Assembly: GCA_035319125.1 (NCBI GenBank) | Contig: DATHDG010000012.1 | Coordinates: forward strand, 1 to 64,000 | Reading direction: 5' to 3' | Origin: Fen-1308 sp035319125 | Lineage (GTDB): Bacteria > Nitrospirota > Thermodesulfovibrionia > Thermodesulfovibrionales > Dissulfurispiraceae | Length of the DNA stretch: 64,000 nucleotides | Shown: piece after piece, positions 34,308-42,312 of the stretch | Numbering within the stretch: position 1 is the first letter of the stretch | Layout of the letters: each line of letters opens with the position of its first letter | Position numbers and translations under genes: made by a program | The notes under the pieces: model-generated | What the model was told of the DNA's origin: nothing | Seen by the model: only the letters and a program-made list of their open reading frames with translations | The model's database searches: none

Positions 34308-34664
34308 ATGGCTAAATTTCTTTTTGTTCTGAGCAGGGGCACAGATGACCCGGTTCGCGCCACGCGCTGCATTCATCTTGCGAAAGTTGCAAAAGAGGAA
34401 GGGCATGAAGTAAATGTATTTCTTATTGAGGACGGTGTTATGATTGCAAAGATCGGCATGGTCGATTTCATGAGATCGCCAACCGGAGATGAACTTAAGC
34501 CACTTCTGGACTACCTGATCAAAGCAGAGGTGCCTATGCTTGTCTGCACTCCATGTGCCAATGCCAGGCATCTGGGAGATGAAGACCTGATAAAAACCGC
34601 GCGTTTCGAGAAGGCTACCAAGCTGATTGCCCTGGCTGCTGAATCGAAGGTATTAACCTTCTAG
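34308..34664 (+). CDS. DsrE/DsrF-like family protein
   Basis: 118 residues from ATG 34308, fixed by CGGGAGG eight bases upstream; the longer frame from 34212 is not used. DsrE fold: MAKFLFVLSRG start, HEVNVFLIEDGV, and VPMLVCTPCANARHL with two Cys three apart (C-x2-C), where sulfur-carrier members hold the persulfide Cys. DsrE-like proteins relay sulfur or bind small ligands in the cytoplasm. Next gene is a TPP enzyme 79 bp downstream with a large inverted repeat between them. Confidence 0.85.
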   Translation: MAKFLFVLSRGTDDPVRATRCIHLAKVAKEEGHEVNVFLIEDGVMIAKIGMVDFMRSPTGDELKPLLDYLIKAEVPMLVCTPCANARHLGDEDLIKTARFEKATKLIALAAESKVLTF

Positions 34665-34693
34665 ATAGCGGGATATTATCGCGGTATCTAGAA
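34659..34693 (+). promoter_or_regulatory. inverted repeat at the end of the DsrE gene
   Basis: TTCTAGATA (34659-34667) and TATCTAGAA (34685-34693), with inner GCG/CGC pairs. It covers the DsrE stop codon and has no T-tract. It may be a processing or attenuation hairpin between the DsrE gene and the TPP enzyme, or a regulator site. Confidence 0.4.
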
Positions 34694-34743
34694 ATGCTGA
34701 AGAAGATCAGACTGGTTAACCATAGCTTGGTGGGGCATAACTC

Positions 34744-36381
34744 ATGATGAAGGCTTCGGACCTGTTCGTCAGGCAGCTTGAAGAAGAGGGGGTTGAATAT
34801 ATCTTCGGCCTGCCTGGAGAGGAAAATCTTGATTTTCTTGAGTCTCTTCGCACTTCGTCAATAAAAGTAATAATTACCCGGCATGAGCAGGCTGCGGCCT
34901 TTATGGCAGCAACTTATGGAAGGCTTACAGGTAAGGCTGGCGTATGTTTTTCTACTCTTGGACCCGGGGCGACCAATCTTGTGACTGGCATCGCCCATGC
35001 ACAGCTTATCGGCGCGCCGCTAATTTCAATTTCCGGGCAAAAGGCTCTCAGGGAGAACTGGCAGGCTAGGTTCCAGCTTTTAAACGTAGTGGAGGTGATG
35101 GAGCCGATTACTAAAAAGTCGGTCTCCATTGTGGATCCAGCCACCGTGCCTACGATTCTCCGCAATGGGTTCAGGCTTGCTGAGACTGAACGCCCTGGAG
35201 CAGTGCATATTGAGCTGCCCGAGGATGTAGCCGAAAGTCAGACGGATGCTTATATCCAAAAGCGGGGCGATCTGCAAAGGCCGGCGCCCCACCCGGAGTC
35301 TGTCCGGTTGGCTGCGGATCTGATCAACAAGGCGCAGCATCCTTTAATTATTATTTCGGCAGGCGCAAACCGGAACAGAATCAACGAGCACTTGACGCAA
35401 TTTATTGAAAATACAAGTATTTACGCTGTTCATACGCAAATGGGCAAGGGTGTCCTGAGCGATGAATCGCCATATAGCTTGTACGCAACCGGAATTCATA
35501 AGCGGGATTATGTAAACTGCGGCATCGACAGGGCTGATGTGATCATCACAATAGGATACAATATTGTCGAATATCCTCCTTTTGTCTGGAATTCGCATCT
35601 TGACAAGCAAATCATCAATATCGATTACGCCGAGGCTGAAATCGACCGGTATTTCAATCCTGCCATAGATATCGTTGGAGATATATCGGCGGGGCTGGCC
35701 CAGCTTGCAAAGCTGGTGATTCCAAGAGGTAAGGATGATTTTTTTCAATCTGTTAGGAGGTTGCTGGATAAAAAACTTGCTCCCGGCGTCTCGCCCCAAT
35801 ATCCACTAACACCGCAAGAAGTCGTATGGAAGGTTCGTGCGGCGATGAGGCCTGATGATATTGCAGTATTTGACAATGGCATATATAAGCTTTGGTTTTC
35901 CCGACTCTACAGAACGTATTTGCCAAATACCTTCCTGGTGGACAACGCACTTGCGTCAATGGGTGCGGGTTTGCCGTCCGCGATTATGACAGCGATGCTA
36001 AAGCCATCCAGTAATGTGTTGGCTATAGTGGGAGATGGCGGGTTTATGATGACATCCTGTGAAATAGAGACAGCTCTTAGATATAAAGTGCCGCTGACAG
36101 TCTTAATACTAAATGATAATGCCTTTGGTTTTATCAAATGGAAACAACAAAGTAAGGACTTTCCCAGCTTTGCCCTTGACTACTCAAATCCTGATTTTGT
36201 CAAATATGCTGAAAGCTTTGGTGCTGTAAGTATGAAAGTCAGACCGGATGATGATCTTGCAGAATTGTTGAAGAAGGCTTTCTTGTTGAAAAAACTGGTT
36301 TTTATTGAGTGCCCTATCGACTATTCGCCAAACTATGAGACTTTTTCGAAGGAACTGTCCAATATAGTTTGCGAGATATAA
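34744..36381 (+). CDS. thiamine-diphosphate enzyme, acetolactate synthase large subunit-like
   Basis: 545 residues with the three ThDP-enzyme domains: N-terminal Pyr domain (EYIFGLPGEENLDF, catalytic Glu in TRHEQAAAFMA), central DHS-like domain (about 190-330) and C-terminal PP domain with GDGGFMMTSCEIETA and NDNAFGFIKWKQQ. This is closest to AlsS/IlvB-like acetolactate synthases (two pyruvate to 2-acetolactate and CO2). No regulatory ilvN gene follows and no branched-chain genes are near, so a catabolic or different 2-oxoacid decarboxylating role is possible. ATGATG start, GGTGGGG upstream. Confidence 0.87.
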   Translation: MMKASDLFVRQLEEEGVEYIFGLPGEENLDFLESLRTSSIKVIITRHEQAAAFMAATYGRLTGKAGVCFSTLGPGATNLVTGIAHAQLIGAPLISISGQKALRENWQARFQLLNVVEVMEPITKKSVSIVDPATVPTILRNGFRLAETERPGAVHIELPEDVAESQTDAYIQKRGDLQRPAPHPESVRLAADLINKAQHPLIIISAGANRNRINEHLTQFIENTSIYAVHTQMGKGVLSDESPYSLYATGIHKRDYVNCGIDRADVIITIGYNIVEYPPFVWNSHLDKQIINIDYAEAEIDRYFNPAIDIVGDISAGLAQLAKLVIPRGKDDFFQSVRRLLDKKLAPGVSPQYPLTPQEVVWKVRAAMRPDDIAVFDNGIYKLWFSRLYRTYLPNTFLVDNALASMGAGLPSAIMTAMLKPSSNVLAIVGDGGFMMTSCEIETALRYKVPLTVLILNDNAFGFIKWKQQSKDFPSFALDYSNPDFVKYAESFGAVSMKVRPDDDLAELLKKAFLLKKLVFIECPIDYSPNYETFSKELSNIVCEI

Positions 36382-36560
36382 GTATAGATTTTATTGTTTT
36401 TCCTTGGTTAAAGCGGATTTGCTCCAGAATTGGAAAGCCGCCTTATTCAGCAGCTCTCGCTTCTGCTATTTAATCTAGAAAAAACTCTTTCATTTCAGAT
36501 AAAAAGTATGTACAATAACCTCATGCCAAATTATGATCAAGCTTCGATTATGGAGGCGAG

Positions 36561-36923
36561 ATGAGTCGTAAAGTTAAGATGACAGCGGCGAAAGCTGAAA
36601 AGAGGCAGCAGAAAATAGATGCAGACATACTTTCGGATGTTTTCCCAAAGGTAAAGCATATAAGTATTAATATGACCTACAATCAGACTGGCGTTTTGGA
36701 GCCTTTGTCAAGGGCGATAAATTACTACCCCGGCAGCGCAGCTATTTTCAGGATGCATTGTCTGTGTTCAGATTGCGTAGAGGGCGGTTTTGAGTTTTCA
36801 AAGATAATAAAATCGATGGTCAAAGCCAGAAAGACTGTTTTGAAGGGAAAAATAGGCTGCGACAGCTGCTCATCGCCCGAATGTGCTGATGTGTCTTATA
36901 TTATTCAGGTCAAATATTTCTAA
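36561..36923 (+). CDS. conserved Cys-containing protein of unknown function
   Basis: 120 residues. A basic N-terminal helix (MSRKVKMTAAKAEKRQQKID) precedes an alpha/beta domain with ISINMTYNQTG. Seven Cys lie in two groups, CLCSDC and CDSCSSPEC, which look like a metal-binding site. I recall similar proteins in Geobacter and Nitrospirota, but no function. Its own ribosome binding site (GGAGGCG) is strong. Intracellular: no signal peptide. Confidence 0.75.
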   Translation: MSRKVKMTAAKAEKRQQKIDADILSDVFPKVKHISINMTYNQTGVLEPLSRAINYYPGSAAIFRMHCLCSDCVEGGFEFSKIIKSMVKARKTVLKGKIGCDSCSSPECADVSYIIQVKYF

Positions 36924-36974
36924 GACGCACTCCTGTCCTGACGGCCTCTATTAACACTGTCCGCATTTTATATT

Positions 36975-37007
36975 TGTGATGCTCACTATCTTGTGAGCGT
37001 CATCACA
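36975..37007 (+). promoter_or_regulatory. hairpin between two small Cys-protein genes
   Basis: TGTGATG-CTCAC (36975-36986) pairs with GTGAG-CGTCATCACA (36993-37007) around TATCTT, with a three-base bulge. No T-tract. It may end the upstream message or regulate the downstream gene. Confidence 0.35.
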
Positions 37008-37072
37008 TATGCTTTGGCCGAAACGGGTTATAAATAGTTAGATCATGAGTTGATTGCCTCAGGAGGGTTCAT

Positions 37073-37261
37073 ATGGTCCTGCCTAATCTCGGGTTGATGT
37101 CAATGGGAATTACGGCTCTGTTCGTCGGACTGTTTCTAACCGTAAAAGATCATGAGGAAAAAAGCAAATTCAGATGCAAGAAGTGCGGTGAAACTGATAT
37201 GCATACGAATGCCGGCCGCATTTATTGCAAGAACGGTCACCGGGTTATCGTTGACAAATAA
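37073..37261 (+). CDS. small membrane-anchored zinc-ribbon-like protein
   Basis: 62 residues: one membrane helix (about 8-26, MSMGITALFVGLFLTV) and a cytosolic ribbon with C-x2-C (FRCKKCGE) and C-x2-H (YCKNGH) that can hold one zinc. AGGAGGG is placed eight bases before the ATG. Function unknown. Confidence 0.72.
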   Translation: MVLPNLGLMSMGITALFVGLFLTVKDHEEKSKFRCKKCGETDMHTNAGRIYCKNGHRVIVDK

Positions 37262-37329
37262 CCACCCTCATACGCTGATATATATGATGGCATTTAATCA
37301 ACGAAAGGGGTAAATGAAGCTAAAAGGGA

Positions 37330-37611
37330 TTACTCAGCAATAACAAGACCTGCTTTATTGTTTCTCACCCAAACAACACTGGCTTTCATTATAGGGCTAG
37401 CGCTTATGTTTACCGTCTTGCCGCGTTTTAGTTTTGCGCCTGTCATAATGCCAAAACCGCTCTCACTTATGTCGATTATATCGCAATCCCAACTAGCGCC
37501 GGCCTCATCGAAAATCTGCGTTGCCAACTTACATTTGAATCTCGGCCAAAACCTTTCTTCGTCATAAATATCTTCGAGCTTTTGAAATTTCTCGTGATCA
37601 AGAAAATGCAT
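37330..37611 (-). CDS. PilZ-like domain protein
   Basis: 93 residues, a single PilZ-type beta barrel. FWPRFKCKL provides the Arg-containing loop and DISESGFGI the D/N-x-S-x-x-G motif that binds cyclic di-GMP; the second Arg of R-x3-R is Lys/absent, so binding may be weak. VVWVRNNKAGLVI is the closing strand. A close paralogue lies 26 bp upstream in the same orientation. An AAGGAGAG ribosome binding site is present. Confidence 0.8.
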   Translation of the reverse strand: MHFLDHEKFQKLEDIYDEERFWPRFKCKLATQIFDEAGASWDCDIIDISESGFGIMTGAKLKRGKTVNISASPIMKASVVWVRNNKAGLVIAE

Positions 37612-37637
37612 ACCGTCTCTCCTTCTTGCTGCCGGAG

Positions 37638-37898
37638 CTAATTAGTTACTTTTAGTCCAGCCATATTTCCATTGCACCATATAACCTTTGCCTTAGTTTT
37701 TGGTTCCAATATCTGAACCACATCTCCGGCCCTGAGCTTGGCATTCGTAATAATGCCGAAGCCGCGTCCGCTCATGTTGATGATCCTGCAATCCCAGCTT
37801 TCTCCCCATGGAACGGAAATCATGGTAGACAGGTCGCACTTGACCCTGGACCATGCCCTTAATTCACCGGTTGTCAAGCCGCTTGAAAGTTCTTCCAT
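37638..37898 (-). CDS. PilZ-like domain protein, paralogue of the next gene
   Basis: 86 residues. WSRVKCDL and INMSGRGFGI correspond to the PilZ Arg loop and (D/N)-x-S-x-x-G motif; VIWCNGNMAGLKV is the closing strand. It shares RGFGIIT/SGFGIMT and A-K-L-R-x-G-x-x-V spacing with the downstream protein, so the pair arose by tandem duplication. Possible cyclic di-GMP effectors in the cytoplasm. GAGGAGG precedes the ATG. Confidence 0.8.
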   Translation of the reverse strand: MEELSSGLTTGELRAWSRVKCDLSTMISVPWGESWDCRIINMSGRGFGIITNAKLRAGDVVQILEPKTKAKVIWCNGNMAGLKVTN

Positions 37899-38295
37899 AG
37901 TTCCTCCTCTTCAGGCACACCCCCTCCTCAATATTCTATCCTACTTTAGAGATGAAGTAAATTGCAAAAATTCCATTTGGTCTCTGAGTGCAAAGAGTTC
38001 AACCCTGCAATAATTAGAATTAATCTTTTAAATCATGATGTTACTTGCAATAAAATCACTATTTGCATGCAGTCGCCGGCTTCTTTATGCCGCTGCCAGT
38101 GTGAATAGAGACCTTAATGTTGCATATTTCGCAAGTAAACGGCAGTCCGTCCGGACATTAAGGATAACACGACAGCATTTGAACTTGTAACGAGAAAACA
38201 TTTAATATTGTTTTCCTGGAATTGCATACGATTGACACAAAGTTTCGGCTTGCTGTTGAATAAATCATCAAGCCATAATGCCGTCCCAGTAAGAT
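37899..38295. other. 397-bp intergenic region with inverted repeat and promoter
   Basis: No gene seen. It contains the inverted repeat CCTTAATGT (38112-38120) / ACATTAAGG (38155-38163) with a 34-base loop, and a possible promoter for the glycosylation operon: TTGACA (38232-38237) and TGAATA (38257-38262), spacer 19. Confidence 0.45.
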
Positions 38296-40401
38296 ATGGA
38301 CATTAATGCTCTCGATTCCGCTTTGTATCATTTGATAAATCAAGGCACTGCAAACGGTGTCTTTGATCTGCTTATGCCTTTTCTGAGCGCGAAGGGGTAT
38401 ACGCTGATTTTGCCCTATGCCGCATATATGCTTTGGTGTGCATATAAACAAAAAAGGAGCGGAAATGTTGAAATTTGGAACCTCGCCTTATGGACTATCG
38501 CGGTTTCAGTCTCGTCTTTATTGCTTGCCGACTGGATTTCGAATGATTTGAAGCCCATCTTTGGCAGGATTAGACCATGTCATGTCGAGGATGGAGCGAG
38601 GCTTCTAGTTGGATGTACACAATCTGCAGCAATGCCATCCGGCCATGCAGCCAATTCATTTGCCTATGCATTGCCGCTTTTCTTTATGACACGACGATTC
38701 ATGGGCTTGGCATGCAGAGTTTACCCTTTGGCGCTTGCTGGACTTGTTGCTTATTCCCGTCCATATGTGGGCGTTCATTACCCTGGTGATATTATTGCTG
38801 GTGCGATCTTGGGGATTGCCACTGCAACTCTTGTTATGTCCATGTTTTTTTACGCAAGAATAAAGTATACCCCAAGGCCGTATTTAACAGTGCTATATGG
38901 ATCCTTGTTTGTCCTCAGCGTATTTAGGATCTACTATATAATCCATGGCCCGCTGGATCTGGGCCCTGATGAGGCGCATTATTGGGAATGGTCGCGGCAT
39001 CTTGATCTGAGCTATTACTCAAAAGGGCCCCTGATAGCCTATCTAATCGCCCTGGGTACGGCTGTTTGCGGCGACACAGTTTTCGGAGTAAGATTCCCAG
39101 CCGTGATCTTTTCAGCTATGTCCAGCCTGATTATTTTCAGGCTCGTTTGCAAAATGTATCAAAACGAGGCGGTTGCGCTCTGGTCTGCGCTGATCTATCA
39201 GGTCATTCCCCTGTTTGCTGCGTTTTCAATCATTTTCTCAATCGATTCGCCTTTTCTGTTTTTATGGATATTATCTCTTCTCCTTTTTCATAGAGCAGTT
39301 TACGATGCCGAAAATGAAGGATATGGGGCCTGGATAGTGCTCGGCATTTCTCTCGGCTTTGGATTACTGACCAAATATACGATGTTTTTTTTCCATCTCG
39401 CCATGTTTCTTTTTCTAGCCATGTCAGAAAAAAAATATCTTCTGAAGACTATCAAGCCATACGCCGCAGCGCTGATCAGCATGTTAGTCTTCAGCCCTGT
39501 CATAATCTGGAATGCCAGGCACGACTGGGTGACTATTCGACATACAGCAGGTCAAGCCCATATAGCAGAGGGATTCAATATTTCGATGCGCAGCCTGGGA
39601 GAGTTCATTGGCTCTCAGATCGGTATCGTTAGTCCATTGATTTTCATGCTAATGCTTTACGCACTATATAAACTATATAAGTCAAAGAAAGACTATAGGC
39701 CTGTTTTCTTAGCTGCCTTTTCTGTACCGATTATTGTGTTTTTTACCCTGAAGAGTGTACAGGGCAAAGTGCAGGCAAACTGGGCAATGACGGGTTATAT
39801 TACCGGCATAATTGCCATGGCTTGGTTTTGTTTGACGGAAGGGGATGCAAATAATGTAAGGCGAAAGAAAATTTTTCTTTGGGCAGGAGCCATCTCGGCG
39901 ATGATCGTGACTGCAATCGGCTATTATCCTTCTGTCATCAAGCTGCCTGTAAAGCTCGATCCGACGGCACGATTGAGAGGATGGCATCAACTTAGGCAGG
40001 AGATTAGCCCAATATACGGTACACTATCCGCCCAGGGTCCGGTGCTTCTTTTTTCGGACAGATATCAAATATCTAGTGAGATGGCATTTTATGTTGAAGG
40101 ACATCCTGCAACGTACAGCATAAATCTCGGCAGGCGAATGGACCAATATGATCTATGGCCCGGCATGAATGAAGTTGCTGATCGCCTTCGGCGTGAAGCC
40201 GGTAGCGAGCTGGTTAATATAAACGGCATTTACGTAACGTGGGGCGATAGCAACGTGCCATCACCAGTAGCAAAGGCATTTGAAAGGTGCGACAGACGAT
40301 TGATGCGAGTCTATGATAAAGGGATTGAGCTGCGCGTTTATTCCGTTATGATCTGCTATAATTTTAGAGGCTTTGAAAACAGGCCTATTGAAACATACTA
40401 G
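38296..40401 (+). CDS. PAP2 phosphatase fused to a PMT/ArnT-like glycosyltransferase
   Basis: 701 residues, two integral-membrane enzymes in one chain. Residues about 1-190: PAP2 lipid phosphatase with KPIFGRIRP (K-x6-RP), PSGHAANS and SRPYVGVHYPGD (SR-x5-H-x3-D), all catalytic residues present. Residues about 200-690: GT39/83-type transferase with the luminal acidic motif LGPDEAHYWEWS and many helices. PMT/ArnT-type enzymes transfer a sugar from polyprenyl-phosphate to lipid A or protein, releasing polyprenyl phosphate. The fused phosphatase could recycle the lipid carrier or dephosphorylate the acceptor. The next gene encodes the matching polyprenyl-phosphate sugar synthase. Confidence 0.88.
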   Translation: MDINALDSALYHLINQGTANGVFDLLMPFLSAKGYTLILPYAAYMLWCAYKQKRSGNVEIWNLALWTIAVSVSSLLLADWISNDLKPIFGRIRPCHVEDGARLLVGCTQSAAMPSGHAANSFAYALPLFFMTRRFMGLACRVYPLALAGLVAYSRPYVGVHYPGDIIAGAILGIATATLVMSMFFYARIKYTPRPYLTVLYGSLFVLSVFRIYYIIHGPLDLGPDEAHYWEWSRHLDLSYYSKGPLIAYLIALGTAVCGDTVFGVRFPAVIFSAMSSLIIFRLVCKMYQNEAVALWSALIYQVIPLFAAFSIIFSIDSPFLFLWILSLLLFHRAVYDAENEGYGAWIVLGISLGFGLLTKYTMFFFHLAMFLFLAMSEKKYLLKTIKPYAAALISMLVFSPVIIWNARHDWVTIRHTAGQAHIAEGFNISMRSLGEFIGSQIGIVSPLIFMLMLYALYKLYKSKKDYRPVFLAAFSVPIIVFFTLKSVQGKVQANWAMTGYITGIIAMAWFCLTEGDANNVRRKKIFLWAGAISAMIVTAIGYYPSVIKLPVKLDPTARLRGWHQLRQEISPIYGTLSAQGPVLLFSDRYQISSEMAFYVEGHPATYSINLGRRMDQYDLWPGMNEVADRLRREAGSELVNINGIYVTWGDSNVPSPVAKAFERCDRRLMRVYDKGIELRVYSVMICYNFRGFENRPIETY

Positions 40402-40409
40402 GAGCGGCA

Positions 40410-41351
40410 ATGACAGTATCTGTAGTGGTGCCTTTATACAATGAAGAAGAAAATGTGGAAATGCTTGATGACCGGCTCAGAGAAACTTTAACGGATATAG
40501 GAAGCGATTACGAAATTGTCTATGTGGATGACGGCAGCACAGACAAGACCCTGCAACTGCTGGAAGAGCTTCAGAAGAAAGATCCGCATATAGTAGTCCT
40601 CAGCTTGCGCAGAAATTTCGGTCAGACGGCAGCCTTTGCAGCAGGCTTTGATTTCGCTCGCGGTGATATTGTGGTCACTATGGACGGTGATCTTCAAAAC
40701 GATCCTAAAGACATACCTAGGCTTCTCGATGCGATCAAGGATTGCGACCTCGTGAGCGGCTGGCGAAAAAAAAGAAAAGATGACTTTTTGCGAACCTTTC
40801 TCTCCAAAATAGCAAACGGGCTGATCAGCAAGGTGACCGGTGTCCGGTTGCACGACTATGGCTGTTCTCTTAAGGCGTATCGCCGAGATGTTGTTAAGAA
40901 TCTCAAACTCTATGGCGAAATGCACAGATTCATACCAGCTGTGGCGAGTTGGTACGGTGTAAGGATTGCGGAAATAGAAACGACTCACCACCCTCGTTTA
41001 AGGGGAAAATCCAAAGTTGGGATGTCAAGGACTATCAAGGTTCCGCTTGATCTTGTGACTGTTAAATTCCTGCAGAGTTTTTCTACCAAGCCCATTCAGT
41101 TTTTCGGACCTCTAGGTCTCTTTTTTGGGCTTGCAGGAATGGCGGTATCGTTATACCTGACGGCGACAAAATTTCTCAAGGGCATCGACATTGGCGGAAG
41201 GCCGCTCCTGCTGCTGGGTGCTTTGCTGATAATAGTCGGCATACAATTCATAGGCATGGGCCTGCTCGGCGAGATGATAGTCAGGGTCTATCATGAAAGC
41301 CAGAAGAAGCCTATATACACCCTCAAAAAAATCCTGGGTCCCGGACGGTAA
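40410..41351 (+). CDS. GtrB/ArnC/DPM1-like polyprenyl-phosphate glycosyltransferase (GT2)
   Basis: 313 residues: GT-A domain (about 1-225; VVPLYNEEENV, VDDGSTDKT, DXD-type MDGDLQNDP, GWRKKRKDDFLRT) and two C-terminal membrane helices (about 232-253 and 265-290). The family makes undecaprenyl-phosphate-linked sugars on the cytoplasmic face, the donor for ArnT/PMT enzymes. AGGAG five bases upstream; nine bases separate it from the fusion gene, so the pair is a donor-synthase plus transferase unit. Confidence 0.93.
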   Translation: MTVSVVVPLYNEEENVEMLDDRLRETLTDIGSDYEIVYVDDGSTDKTLQLLEELQKKDPHIVVLSLRRNFGQTAAFAAGFDFARGDIVVTMDGDLQNDPKDIPRLLDAIKDCDLVSGWRKKRKDDFLRTFLSKIANGLISKVTGVRLHDYGCSLKAYRRDVVKNLKLYGEMHRFIPAVASWYGVRIAEIETTHHPRLRGKSKVGMSRTIKVPLDLVTVKFLQSFSTKPIQFFGPLGLFFGLAGMAVSLYLTATKFLKGIDIGGRPLLLLGALLIIVGIQFIGMGLLGEMIVRVYHESQKKPIYTLKKILGPGR

Positions 41352-42312
41352 TACGGGCAAATCGGCCAATAAAATTATCCTTTTATTACTGAAGATTGCA
41401 GTCAGCTCGGCGCTGCTGATCTATCTACTTTCTAAGGTGGGCGGGATGGCAGTCCTCGAGACCGCAATTTTGCTTTCACCTCTGCATTTCGGATCCGCAG
41501 TAATACTATATCTTGTTGCATCCTATCTTTCATCAATGAGGTGGCAGCTGCTAATCCCTCAGCCGGTGAAAACAGGCAGACTTTTTTCAATGTACATCAT
41601 AGGGTCTTTTTTTAATGTATGCCTGCCTGGAATCATAGGAGGCGATGCGATAAAGGCTTTTTATCTCAGTAAGGAACTTCAGTTGAATGCATCATCAGAG
41701 CATAGCGATCAAGGCAAGGGCGCTGTATCAATAGCGGTTGCTTCGGTTTTTATGGATCGTTACATCGGCCTGGCCGCATTGTTGTTCATTGGCTTGGCCG
41801 CATGCCCGGCGGGCATGGAAATACTTGCAAGGGCATCGGTGTCATGGGTCTTGCCGGTCATCTTTGCCTGTTTCATTGCTGCCAGCGTTGTACTATTCAG
41901 AGTGCGGTTTGGTGGACGTATAAAGTTCCTTGAGGGTGTTTACGGTGCGTTTGACTATTATTTTTCGAAACGGCATGTGCTTTCCCGCGGTTTCGCATAT
42001 TCACTGGTAATTCAAATGGCAGGCATTGCGGCTGTGTACATACTCGCCCGCGGCCTTTCAATCGATGTCAGCATCGTATCAATTCTGGTCTTCCTCCCTT
42101 TAATAATCCTGATATCTATGGTTCCGGTCTCAATCTCAGGTCTGGGCATAAGGGAGGGGGCTTTCGTATTTTTTTTAGGAACTATGGGAATCGCGGCAGA
42201 TAGAGCAATGACACTCTCCATCCTCTGGTTTCTTTCCGTTATTGTTGCAAGTTGTTGGGGATTTGTTGAATATCTACGATTTAAGCATCTTTTTAGCAGC
42301 GGCGTAGAATAG
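41293..42312 (+). CDS. lysylphosphatidylglycerol synthase transmembrane-region (UPF0104) protein
   Basis: 339 residues in the frame starting at ATG 41293, which overlaps the previous gene by 59 bp; a later non-ATG start is possible. Eight or so membrane helices, with GGDAIKAFYLSKE and a C-terminal GLGIREGAFVFFLG, both typical of the UPF0104/AglD family. Members of this family act as flippases or membrane partners in envelope lipid and glycan pathways. Third gene of the glycosylation operon, so a flippase or export role is plausible. The 3' end overlaps the convergent HDOD gene by 39 bp. Confidence 0.85.
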   Translation: MKARRSLYTPSKKSWVPDGNTGKSANKIILLLLKIAVSSALLIYLLSKVGGMAVLETAILLSPLHFGSAVILYLVASYLSSMRWQLLIPQPVKTGRLFSMYIIGSFFNVCLPGIIGGDAIKAFYLSKELQLNASSEHSDQGKGAVSIAVASVFMDRYIGLAALLFIGLAACPAGMEILARASVSWVLPVIFACFIAASVVLFRVRFGGRIKFLEGVYGAFDYYFSKRHVLSRGFAYSLVIQMAGIAAVYILARGLSIDVSIVSILVFLPLIILISMVPVSISGLGIREGAFVFFLGTMGIAADRAMTLSILWFLSVIVASCWGFVEYLRFKHLFSSGVE

